Shown here piece by piece: positions 34,501 through 44,445 of a stretch of DNA of 64,000 bases (the first letter of the stretch is position 1; each line of letters opens with the position of its first letter). The notes beneath the pieces were generated by a model, which was not told the origin of the DNA, made no database searches, and saw only the letters and a program-made list of their open reading frames with translations. A program made the position numbers and the translations under genes. This DNA is from Trichosporon coremiiforme (Eukaryota; Basidiomycota; Tremellomycetes; Trichosporonales; Trichosporonaceae), in assembly GCA_039545355.1 (NCBI GenBank), contig BCJJ01000007.1, positions 434,001-498,000 on the forward strand, given 5' to 3'.

Positions 34501-37500
34501 GCCGACGATGCCGTGGATGCACTTGCAACGGATGAGGTGCGAGAGTGACTGATCGGGCGCGTCGTCGGCGTGGTTGCCTTCCCAGCGGCGCCTGCGGCGT
34601 TCGGCGTCGACACCGTCCTGAGACGAGCTCCTGGCCGCGTTGACGATAATGACGGCCGACTCGAAGTTGCAGTTTTCGTCGGAGACTTGTTAACTGCTTT
34701 TGTGGGCGACTTGTTTGCAGGAGTAGGTCGTGCTGTCGATTTGGCCGACGCATTGCTGGACGTCGTGGTCCTACTTGAAACAGTAGCCCTAGTGGTAGGG
34801 GTTCTGGCTGTCGGAGTCTTAGCGGAAGGCGTCGATCGCACGGAGCTCATCGACGACTGGTGCCGTAACGTGGAAGGGCCGGCTCGCGGGGACGGGGAGT
34901 CGCCATTCTTCTCGCCGTCGGTCTTCAGCTTGGAGACTGGCCGCTTGCCGGTGAGGAGCGGTCGCGGCGGGCCGCTCATAACGGTCGGGGTAGGGCTGTT
35001 AGGGCTTCCCAGAGGAGGAGGGACGCGGTTGCGCGACCCAACCGAAACAACGAGAGTTTTCGAGGCTGCCGTCGGGCTTCGCGGTGTCGGGCCGGACGAT
35101 GAGGGAGTCTGTCTACTAGACTGCGACGCGGCAGCTGCTCTTGACGCCGCTCGCGAAGATGTGACAGACGCACTAGATGCGGAACTGGAAAGTCGAAGTC
35201 TCCGGAGACCATTGCGCTCTGATGGCTCTGGCGTCTCGACGCCTCGGAGGGTCGACACGGACGCTCGGTTCGCATGTCCCGGCCCTGGGCTCGTTTGGCT
35301 GCCCGACGAGATCTCAGAAGCCTGGTCGACGGACGATCGAGATTGGCGGTCTGCACGTGACGCTGCACGGGACCCTCCTGCTGGGCTGGTCGTTTCTCCC
35401 AGTCCAGCAGCGGTGGACGCCGTTCGAGGAAAACCTGCGCTGGAGCGTGGAAATGCTACCCCTAGGAGATCGTCCATGGGTAGATCCAACTCGTCGCTGA
35501 TTTCCTTGAGCGACCAGGGCTCCAAACCGACGAATCCCGCAGCGTCCTTGATGCCCATCCAGCGGCGTCGAATGTGAGACAGAACACCTTCTTTCGTCTG
35601 CTCAATCTTATGTCGCGCTTGCGACCCTGTCCTGAGCATCGGCTGCAAGGTATCTGGGTTGACCTTGAGCAGGAGCGACGAGACGATCGTCTGGTACATG
35701 CGAGGCGCCTCCACGGATGTTGTTGGACGCCCGGCAATCTCGACGACCTCGGCGAGCACGGCGTCAAGTGCGTCCTCGTTCATTCCGACGCCGGTCAACG
35801 CGTCCCAGAGCTCCTTGCTCTCGCACACGGCGACAAAGTGGGTAGCGATGAGGTCGCGGGCGCGCTTCTCGATCTGCTCGACCATCTCTCCAACTGCGTC
35901 CGTCCAGCCAGCGGCGTCCGGACCCTTGGTGCGGATTGCTTGGCTCATGCGACGGCGCAGGCGCGCCACGCCTCGGAACACTGCAATGATGCTCCCTGGC
36001 GTCAGACTTCTGGCGAGATCTTTCACGAGGTCGTCTCGGTCCTTCTTGTCTGCTGATCCGACTTCTCGTCCCCAGGCGTCGGCCCACCCTGCAATCATGA
36101 AGCGGCGTGCTCGCTTGTGCAGGTCGATTGCGCCGACGTCGGGAGAGCAAGTGAAACGCCACACGCGAGGAACGCGGCTGAGACACCGCCGGCAATGACA
36201 CCGGTCCCAGTCCATGTTATCGCAGAAGTCGTAGACTAGTCGCGATTCAACCTCAGAGACGAGCGAGTCCAGCTGGAGATAAGCTGCGGCGCGGTGGATT
36301 TGAAGGGCGGTGGAGAGGTCGAAAGAGCGGTTCGAGAAGTCGAGATGACCGGCATATATCCAGCCGAGACAGAAGTGAAGGGCGGCAGGGGTGAAGGGAG
36401 GGGTGGGAAGGTGAACGTCGGCGGTTGCTGGTCGGAAGGAGGAAGGGTTGAGGAGAACCGACGCAAAGTAAGGTGATCGGGATACGAGCATGAATCTGTG
36501 GGCAGTGAAGATCACCGTCTCGGCGAGAGAGTCATCAGAGTCTCCAGATGTGTCTGAGCCGTATCCGTCGCTCTCAGGAGCGTCGAGATGTATCCGCACG
36601 TCGCAGTAGAGCTTGCTGGTCCACATGTAAGTGAGGTCGTTTCCCAGCTTGTCTCTTCGCTCTGCGAGGTTACCTCTTCGCCCTAATGAATCGCGGAGGT
36701 TGCCAGCGCCACCGGGGCCGGCAGCGCCGTCTCCGCTGATCCACTCGACGACATCGCCAAACCCCTCGCCGGTGTAGAGCCATTCGAGCTGTGCTCTAAA
36801 CATCTCTGGGGGATCGTCTTGACCGAGCTTGAGAATCCCATCGCCACCTGTGTTAAGGGTTGGGGCGCGTAATGTCCCATCGCTTTCGATCGTGTCGACG
36901 GAGAGGGTGCTGCTGCGTGCTGCTGCGAGATAAGACGGGGAAGGTGTGTTGCGTACTGATGTTCCATTTGGGAACGGAGGAGTGGTGGAGAAGGGTGAGG
37001 GTGAAGGTGACCGCGCGATGGCAAGTGACGTCTGTGACCTGCCTGCTCGGTTTTGGTTGTTCTGTAAGAATAGGAAATATCGATCCTTGAATGCTTCTGC
37101 GCATGGTCAGCTCGCGTAAAACGGGTGCGCTTACTTGGTGCTCGAACGTAGACGACAGCTGTGATGGGGGTTAGCAGTCCCTCAAAGGAGGCAGAGAAGA
37201 TTGCGCGCACAGTCCACACACGCCCGCGTTCATGCCTACGTTGGGTAGGTGTGGGCGACGAGTAGAGTGGGGGTTACCGCACTCGCTAATTCGCGGACAC
37301 ACGCGGATGGTCGCCTGAACGCGGGCGCGATCGCAGACCAGCAATGCAACGCCGGAAGACACGCACCTTTATGTGCAAATATCCTTTCGCCCCTGTCCGT
37401 TTCCCAAGCGACGTCTGAGAACCTATCGCGGGCATTGCTGTAGATGCCTCTGAGGTCGTCTGCCCACTGATTCGTGGACAAGGCGACGCGGTCCTCGACG

Positions 37501-37562
37501 CTTGGGAACTGGTTGAGCGCGAGGGCGCTGTCCATGTTCCAGATACCGTTCATGCCGATCAT
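31557..37562 (-). CDS. Giant BTB-BTB-CAP-Gly protein
   Basis: Exons 37367-37562, 37135-37158 (24 nt) and 31557-37096; introns of 208 and 38 nt; 1919 residues. The N-terminal BTB begins at about residue 45: RFSDVAWETDRGERIFAHK, then across the 24-nt exon AVVYVRAP and AFKDRYF, and EMFRAQLEWLYTGEG. A second BTB lies at about 225-345: YCDVRIHL, TAHRFMLVSRSPYFASVLL, FCLGWIYAGHLDF. A conserved-looking region to about residue 520 is followed by some 1200 residues of Ser/Thr/Pro/Arg-rich disorder, much of it basic, as in microtubule-associated proteins. Near the C-terminus a CAP-Gly-like domain reads KYLGTLQDTKGQWVGIEVED and ARNGVRYFHF, ending in RPEEVLFV. CAP-Gly domains bind EEY/F tails of tubulin and EB proteins; BTB domains dimerise or recruit Cul3. 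The function of the combination is inferred only. Confidence 0.85.
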
Positions 37563-38413
37563 GCCATTGCCGCTCGGCGCAGGACTAGAGACGGAGTTGG
37601 CAGGACATCGAAGGAGGACGGAGGGAGAAGGAGGGGAGCGTGTTGTCGATTGCTGGGAGTCGAGCTACTGTCGGGGTGATGCGCGCGCTGGGTGGTGAGG
37701 ACGAAATGGAAGTGGACAGGCGCGTGTGGGGTGGTCAAGGTTGGAATGGATCTAGGAGTCGGGAGAAGGCGCGTTGGCGATAGCGGGTGCGCAAATGGGT
37801 ATGAATGCGAATGCGAATGCGAAAGCGATGGATGTAGAGGAGTGTGATGGTCGATCAGGAGACTTGGTAATGCGAATGTTGAGGATGTGTAATGGGATCG
37901 GAGAACAGGATGGTTGGGAGGTCACGGACACGGAACGGTGGTACGGTGGTAGGGGTGGTGCGTTGGGTGAGGGTGCAGAGTGGACGTCTGGACTACGGCT
38001 GGCTGCAGCTGGCTGTATGGAGACGGGAGGGGCTAGCTGGTACGCTGGTACGCTGGTACGCTGGTAGCCAGCCATGCAGAGAGACAGGGCCATATGCGTA
38101 CGAGCCGTAGGGCAGGCAACCCGGGGCTAGCAGGGCTTAGCAGGGCTCGCCGCAGGGTGCGGCGTGCGACAGGCTTAGGCGTCCAGGGCGACCATCACCA
38201 AGCAGCTGCTTCAGTCTCAGTTGACGCTGTCGACGCTGCCAGGTACAGACCCGTCCAGCCGATCGCTGCTTGCGCTCGTGAGACCTACATGCATTGCATA
38301 CATAGTCATGAAAGACGGGATCACCAAGAATATCTCGGTGCATAGGGCAAGGCAGGAGAGCTTGTAGCGCAGTGTTGCATGGGCGCGTTGACGGCTGTGC
38401 GGTGGGGGCAATG
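37563..38413. other. Promoter region of the BTB-CAP-Gly gene
   Basis: About 850 bases upstream of the minus-strand start. It contains short tandem repeats: GAATGC units near 37803-37822 and three copies of an 8-bp TACGCTGG unit near 38040-38066. No gene seen. Confidence 0.5.
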
Positions 38414-38856
38414 TCGCAGGGACGCGCTTGCTCCTGGACACGCGAGCTGAGGCCCGCACCACCGTCCACCGTATACACTCTTCCACTAAACAAGAACAGC
38501 CCAGGCTAGCCAGGTCCAGCCCACAGTTGCACCTGACCACCTCCGTCCCACCATCCACGCCGCTAGCCCTTACGCGGAACCAATCCCACCCTTCTGGCAC
38601 ACACCCATTCAACCACGCCTCCGCACGTCTCGCACGTCTCGTACGCCAGCCCTGGCCGTTTCGTAATCAGACGCCAAACTCTAATCCCACACTTCAACTC
38701 ACCGTCCCTTTCCTAATCCGCAGCCTCCGCTTCAGCGTCAGTCCTCTTTCGAGCACCGAGGAACCAGGTCTTCTCACCCCCCCCCCCCCCCCCCCCCCGG
38801 CGCGTCTCTTTCACTGATAAATACTCTGACCGGAACACCACCACGTTCAAGCGTTC
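38414..38856 (+). other. ATG-free C/T-rich stretch, leader-like, without a recognisable gene behind it
   Basis: There is no plus-strand ATG from 38414 to 38856, and the composition resembles the leaders of the cyclin and kinase genes. The first ATG, at 38857, opens only an eight-codon frame. It may drive a non-coding or decayed transcript. It contains the 22-C run listed separately. Confidence 0.3.
38777..38798 (+). repeat. Poly-C homopolymer, 22 bases
   Basis: An uninterrupted run of 22 C residues, followed by GG. Runs of this length are rare and prone to sequencing and polymerase slippage, so the exact length is uncertain. A shorter 12-C run is at 49535-49546. Confidence 0.9.
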
Positions 38857-39524
38857 ATGGCAATTCACCATTCAGCACACTGATCATCGTCCCGGAAGAA
38901 CCAGGAAGAACTCGGTGTTATTTCACAAACGTCGTCGCAACTTGTCCATCCTCGTCTCCTTCGACGACCAGCCCAATTCGTCGGCCGACGAAGAAGGTTG
39001 TCTTGTCCCTCAACTCCTGATGTCCTTGCTTCTCTCCAGACCTACTTCCCTTCCTTGCCCGTCCTGGAAATTTGACGCGTACTAAAGAGGGGCTGATCAG
39101 TTTTTTCGTTCCAACTCTAGCGCACCGAAATCTCGTCACCAACGTCATAAGTTCCAAGGCGAGGCACTGCCAGAATCATGCTGTGTTAGCTAGGTTCGTT
39201 TCCGCTACCTCGCTAGTGGCTGTGTGCATCGTTGAGCTGACTCCGGGTATCGTACATGTCATTTACGTGCCTCGTCGCACCGTCAAACAGCGTCCTAGGC
39301 ACTTCACAACATATGAAATCAGAACTGTTCAAACCTTCCAAGAAACACGCTCCAGGGGTTGACGGCGAGCGCCTCCCCGAGCTCTCAAGCAAGTCAAAAA
39401 ACAAGAAATTACTACGGCACAGTCTTTTCACGAAAAACAGACAGAGATTAGGGCATGAGCAGGGTAGATACTGAAACAAAATGTGATGCGCTTTTGCGCT
39501 TCTTCCTTACCCGGCTTGCCGAAC
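38857..39524. other. Unassigned AT-richer stretch downstream of the SAP-membrane gene
   Basis: About 670 bases, less GC-rich than its surroundings. Minus-strand frames (for example 38918-39157, ending DEDGQVATTFVK) look partly protein-like but lack a start or splice chain I can defend. It includes the 3' end of the minus-strand gene at 39525. A gene relic is possible. Confidence 0.3.
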
Positions 39525-40914
39525 TTAGTGGTTGGTCAGGCGCTCAGCAACGATCAGAGCGGTGGTGAGACCGGCACCGAGGGCGCGAGCGTATACGTTG
39601 CCAATCACCTCCATCGCGTCGTTGAACGAGGAAGGAGCGGCGCCGGTGAGAGGCACCAGCAGGAGGGCGGTACGGAAGAGCGCGAAAGTGAGGGGGTCCA
39701 CAGTGGGCTCCGGTGGGTGGGCAGCTGAGCGTTAATCTGGGAATCGGGCAAGGTTTTCCGTACCTTGGTAGCGAGTGGTGTGGGTGCCACGGCGTAGCTG
39801 TCCCTTCTGAGGAACGAAGCTTACGATAGTCGACAGCGCAAGGGGAGGAAGAACAGTCGCGAAAAACCTGGTGGCTCAGCATAACACACTGGGACAATAA
39901 CTCACCACCACGCGAATGCGGGCCAGAGGTCGGAGCTAGGGAGGTACGAGTCCCAGCGGGGGATGCGGAACGTGTACTGGAGGTTGGGCATCCAGAAGAA
40001 TGCGTGGTTGAGCAGCGAGGAAAAGCTGCCAGAGTGTCCACTCGAGGGAGGGAAGCTCAACTGTCCTGTTAGCTGCGATATCTTTGACGAACTTACAGTG
40101 CGGTGGTCGAAAGGAGCGACGTGGTTGTACACGGACGCGGCCTCAAGAGCCAGAGCAGCGAGAAGCAGACCGTGAGGCTGCGAGAAAACCTGATAAAGTC
40201 AGCGTGTAATTCACTGTCTCACATACGTCGCGAGCTTCACGGATGTACTTCTCCGCAACACCGCGCTGCTTCTCGGTGGCCTTGACGAGCTGGCCAGAAA
40301 TGCGCTTGAGGCTACTGGCAACCTCTTCAGCGTCGGTGTCGACGACAGACAGAGCCTTGTTGGCGGCATCGAGAGCCCTCTCTCCGACTTCAGAGATGTT
40401 CTCCTTGGCACTGAGCTAGTCAGATTGGCGCATTCCAGGATCCAATGGCGCACTTACATGGGGCTATCAGGGAGAGGTATGTTTGCAGCGTCAATCAAGT
40501 TGGTGACTGCCTTATTGACAGACTTGCGAGGGCGACGGGGGGTCTTGACCTCGGGCTGAGGGGAGTCAGACTCCGAGGTTCTTCTTGGTGTCAGTTGGGG
40601 ATGGATGCTTTCATTCGCAATGTCTGAACTCCAGGGGAATCAGACCGACCGTACGCACTGGAACCGACCGCGGCCCTTGTACAAGCCAGAGAACCGGGGG
40701 TCGTCCTTCAGCTGCTCAGAATTATCATTAAGCGAGCCTTGGATCTTATCGCGGAGCTCAGGCATGGTGGCCTCGGTCTCAGTGATCCCCAAGGCCTCGG
40801 CGATTTCGACGAGGTCGGCTTTCCTCTTCGATAACAATGAGCCGGAGAATTGCCTAGCGGTGCGTCAGTGACCGAATCCATCATGCAAATGGCTGAGCAG
40901 TTCACTCACGACAT
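39525..40914 (-). CDS. SAP-like domain protein with several membrane segments
   Basis: Eight exons: 40910-40914 (only ATGTC), 40659-40853, 40458-40583, 40227-40410, 40097-40189, 39906-40060, 39764-39867 and 39525-39724; 353 residues with all phases consistent. The N-terminus holds a SAP/HeH-like helix pair, LLSKRKADLVEIAEALG then ATMPELRDKIQGSL, a fold that often binds DNA. A Ser/Pro/Lys linker and a helical stretch (LDAANKALSVVDTDAEEVA) follow. The C-terminal half is hydrophobic, with candidate membrane segments around GLLLAALALEAASVY, LWPAFAWWFFATVLPPLALS, LTFALFRTALLLVPLTG and AGLTTALIVAERL. The layout recalls inner nuclear membrane HeH/LEM proteins, but this is an analogy, not a family match. 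Confidence 0.8.
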
Positions 40915-41325
40915 GTTGCTCGTGATGGATGGCTGTTGGCCTTGCACGGGAGAGCGCGAGATGCGGATGGCGTAAACAAGAGATGGAGAGACGAGATGGA
41001 CGACGTGACGAACTCCACCCGTTTGTTTACACAATTAAAGTGGATAGTTGCCACAAGCGGCAGTGATCTTAAGCATGCCACCCACTTAAACCTTGATCAG
41101 GCGTGTCGCGTCAGCGAATGCGTTCCATCCACCGACGAGGTCGCTGAGGGAGAGACCGACTTTTGTGCATCCATCATCGCCAGCGCTGACCAAGAAACAC
41201 CAACGACTGCAGTCCTTCCTTGACTGTTCGTCTCATCCGGTTATATACCTCCGCTCTTCGCACACACGCCTGTCCGAGCTTCACATCCTTCCACAGAGGC
41301 AGCTCACGTAAAGCCTCCATCGACA
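40915..41325. promoter_or_regulatory. Shared divergent promoter
   Basis: 411 bases separate the starts of the minus-strand SAP-membrane gene and the plus-strand Sec72-like gene. The two must share this promoter space. A stretch of AT-richer sequence lies at about 41020-41095. No discrete factor site is claimed. Confidence 0.5.
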
Positions 41326-42319
41326 ATGTCTCACTCTCACGACGGTGGTTGCTGCGACCACGACCATGGACCGCAAACCACTGGCATGGGCGGACCCTCT
41401 GGTCCCGGTGGCCCCCCTCAGATGAACATTCAGATCGACGAGAGGATGCAGCTGCTCCTCGACTCCTTGCCGACTCGCAACGTGCCTTTCACGCTCGTCG
41501 ACGTCCCGCTCCCCGGCAGCCAGCCTCCCCAGACTCAGCAGATGGTTGTGTGTGCCGAGCACAAGGCGCCCGTCTGTGAGACTTGTGCTGTTAACTTCAC
41601 GCCTCTGAACTACATGCACCAGTTCATGCGGTCTGCTCCTCCTGAGGCTATCCCTCCCCCTCCCCAGGTGCAGCCGCCTCCCCAGCGTGCGGAGGCGATC
41701 AAGCAGGCCAAGGAGGCTGGAAACGTGAGTGCCAACTGACTTGAAACCATAACACGGAACTGACCGCCAGAACGCTTTCAAGCAGGGCAACATCCCCGGT
41801 GCTATCCAGAACTACTCCCGATCAGCCGACATGGCGCTCTCTAGGCCTCCTTGGGAGCTTGCGGCCATCTCGCGAGACGAGACCGCCATCGCTCTCTGCA
41901 ACCGCTCTGCCGCGTTTGCCGCTGCCGGCGCCTTGTAGGTGCTATAAATCGTTCTGTCAACTGACCGCCAGCACGAATGCCCTGGCCGATGCCGACGCTG
42001 TCATCGCCCTGAAGCGCCCATGGACCAAGGGTCACTTCAGGTAAGGTTGCAAAGACGGATAGCAGACTGACTTCTTTCCAGGCGCGCCCGAGCTCTCGCG
42101 GGTATGGGCCGGCTAGAGGAGGCCCGCCAGGCGATCGTGGACGGTCTGCAGTTCGAGCCCGATGAGAAGGAGCTGAACGACGTTCTCCGGGAGATCGACC
42201 ACCAGATTGACTTGATGGAGAACGGCTCCTTCGAGCCGGAGGTTGCCGTCAAGGAGGAGCAAGCCAAGACTGAGGTCAAGCCGGAGGTCAAGGAGGAGAT
42301 CAAGGAGGAGAAGGCTTAA
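41326..42319 (+). CDS. SEC72: Sec72-like TPR subunit of the ER translocon
   Basis: Exons 41326-41724, 41771-41934, 41972-42040 and 42082-42319; introns 37-46 nt; 289 residues. The N-terminus is Gly/Pro/His-rich with HSHDGGCCDHDHG, then a conserved-looking segment with CAEHKAPVCETCAVNFTPLN. TPR helices follow: AIKQAKEAGNNAFKQGNIPG, ISRDETAIALCNRSAAFAA, DADAVIALKRPWTKGHFR and RARALAGMGRLEEARQAIVDG. The acidic, Lys/Glu-rich tail is typical. Sec72 proteins join Sec62/Sec63 in post-translational import into the endoplasmic reticulum. The TPR fold is sure; the Sec72 name rests on the N-terminal segment and length as I remember the fission-yeast type protein. Confidence 0.8.
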
Positions 42320-42859
42320 AGTTGTTAAGTACGAGCTTGGACTCGGTTAGATGGACGTTTGGTTCGTAGATCACAGTTTGTCCCGCCATGTATTTCTTTA
42401 GAGCGTTACAAGATAGTGCGGTACGGTATTGCCTATTGCGTGAGCCGAAGTGTAATCGAGTGATGCGGCGTGATCTGAGGAACGTAAAGCACACTAGGCA
42501 TGATGCATTGGCGGCGCGGCATGCTGCTCACTGCGTACTCCCGCAACGATCTGTGCAGATGATTCAGGCGGCATGAGGGTGCGTGACCAGGCGCCGCCCT
42601 TATCTGTTACACCACACACGGCAGCCGCGACGCATACCCACGCGCATACAAGAGTCCTAGACACCTCGCACACAGCTCAGCCTCGCATCGCCATCGCATC
42701 TCTCTCCTCTCGCGCTCGCATGCGAACTTTCGCTGCCACCGCTTCACTTTTGCCGCTCAAGCTCACACTCGTTTCCAACCCCCGACCTTCTTAAGCGCGG
42801 TCCACCAGTTCGCTCCCTTCCCTTCTTCCACCTCACTTCTGTCCCCTAAACGAACAATC
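42320..42859. other. Intergenic region
   Basis: 540 bases holding the Sec72-like 3' end and the promoter of the TB2/DP1 gene. The last 200 bases are C/T-rich, like other leaders here. No gene seen. Confidence 0.6.
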
Positions 42860-44041
42860 ATGCCGTCTCCCGGGGCTCACAGCACGCCAGCGGTGCCGCC
42901 TTCCACCCCCGACGCCTCCTTCGCTCCCCAGCTGCCTCCCCCTCAGCTCGGCAAGCTCGACATCCCCAGCCCTAACTTCAACTCGAGTGCCAGCGCGGCC
43001 CCTCCGTCGAAGAACGTGCTGCGCAAGTCCATCAGCTCACACCCAGCGTACAAGCGTGCGCAGGAGGCTGCGGACAACGCTCGCCGTCAGGTCGGCAAGC
43101 TGCGCAAGCACCCGACGGCTGTGCGCGCTAGTGATGCCTGCACCAAGCAAGCCCAGAACGTCCGCCACTTGCTCGGTCGCTCCGAGGCTGTCGTCGACGC
43201 TGAGCGTATCACTGGCATTGACCGTCTCTTCCTCGTGTTTGCAGGGGGGCTGCTGTGAGTCCAATGAAGCCCAACCGGCGGCCGCGCTGGCGTGGCGGTT
43301 ATGACGTGCTGATGATGTCTTGGCCCCGGCCTGGATCGTTCGCCACCGACATCTGATCCGTGCAGCCAAGCTGACATTCTCAGATTCATCGCCCTTGTCC
43401 CAGCCAATCTGTTGGGGCTGGCAGCTCCGGCTACCACGGCCATCGTTGCGGCGCGCCCCACGTACCACTCGTACAGGGCTCTCACGGACGAGAAGGAGGA
43501 TGTGAAGCATCTCCTCACATTCTACGTCGCGCTCGGCCTGTTTCAGACTGTGGAGGGCTGTGTGCCGACATGGATTCTCGACAGGATTCGTAAGGAGCAC
43601 CGGCGGTCCGGTTCACAAACCAGCTAACGACCCAGCCCGCTACTACATGTGCAAGCTCATCGTGCTGACTTACCTGGGCCACCCCCGCTTCAAGGTAGTT
43701 GACTGGCTTCCTGCGATGCTAACGCGAAGGGATCTTCCAGGCTGTACGACTACAGGCAGAAGCGCATCACCAAGCAGCAGTCCCAGCAGCAGCCAGAGCC
43801 CTTCCGCCTCCGAGTCCCCCAGCAAGCCCAGCAAACCTTTTCAACCTCAAACCTGACACCCCCTTGCGACAGCCCGATCGGCCGGTCCCCCTCGCCCTTG
43901 GCCGCCTTCGGCGTAACGGACGAGATGCAGGTGCTCCCTGAGAACAAGTATGTCAGCTCGAACGCAGTTCGCAACGGTTCAGTCAAGAACTGGGTCAAGA
44001 CGTCGGCCACTTCGGCCATTCCCCGCCCTACCATGCACTGA
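42860..44041 (+). CDS. TB2/DP1/HVA22 (REEP, Yop1-type) membrane-shaping protein
   Basis: Exons 42860-43254, 43384-43589, 43624-43694 and 43730-44041; 327 residues. The reticulon-like core shows LFIALVPANLLGLAAPATTA, then AARPTYHSYRAL, LLTFYVALGLFQTVE, PARYYMCKLIVLTYLGHPRF and SSRLYDYRQKRI, the TB2/DP1 order of hairpin membrane segments followed by a short amphipathic helix. Family members bend tubular endoplasmic reticulum. This protein has a longer Pro/Ser-rich N-terminal extension (about 130 residues) and a Gln/Ser tail than yeast Yop1. The third and fourth exon starts were chosen because only they keep the family frame (AGs at 43623 and 43729); more typical-looking CAGs nearby, at 43635 and 43740, shift it. 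Confidence 0.85.
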
Positions 44042-44445
44042 AAATGTCCAATGCCAAGAATCGATCACTCCGTTTGTCTGCTTTCAGCCAGCAAGAATTC
44101 AGAAGCCCGCCGCATCATCACCTTTCCCTTCCCGATTCTGCAGTGTCATCCCGACCGATGATCATGTCTAATCTACTTCTCTCAAGATCGCTCTCCTGCA
44201 AGTAGCTGTGTATGTAGTCTTTCCGCTAATGTGCATTATGAAAGCATGGACGCTGTGTGCATCAACGCTTCGGCATGTCTTGCGTACAGTGAGGATGGAA
44301 ACGGTGCGGAGTGCCACACGGGGTTATTTCCGGCGATAAGGCCGCATCGCGTCCACGGCCAGCGAGATTTCGCTGTCATTGTCTCGAGGAGCAAAGGGCG
44401 CTTGCAGGCAGACCTAGACACCACCCCACCCATAGACAATCAAAA
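44042..44445. other. Intergenic region
   Basis: 404 bases between the TB2/DP1 stop and the eIF3b start. The last bases (CAATCAAAAATGG) form a good start context for eIF3b. No gene seen. Confidence 0.6.

Noticed and set aside
32875..35577. Long plus-strand frames opposite the BTB-CAP-Gly gene
   Set aside because: They mirror the Ser/Thr/Arg-rich disordered tail of the minus-strand gene and show no domain of their own.
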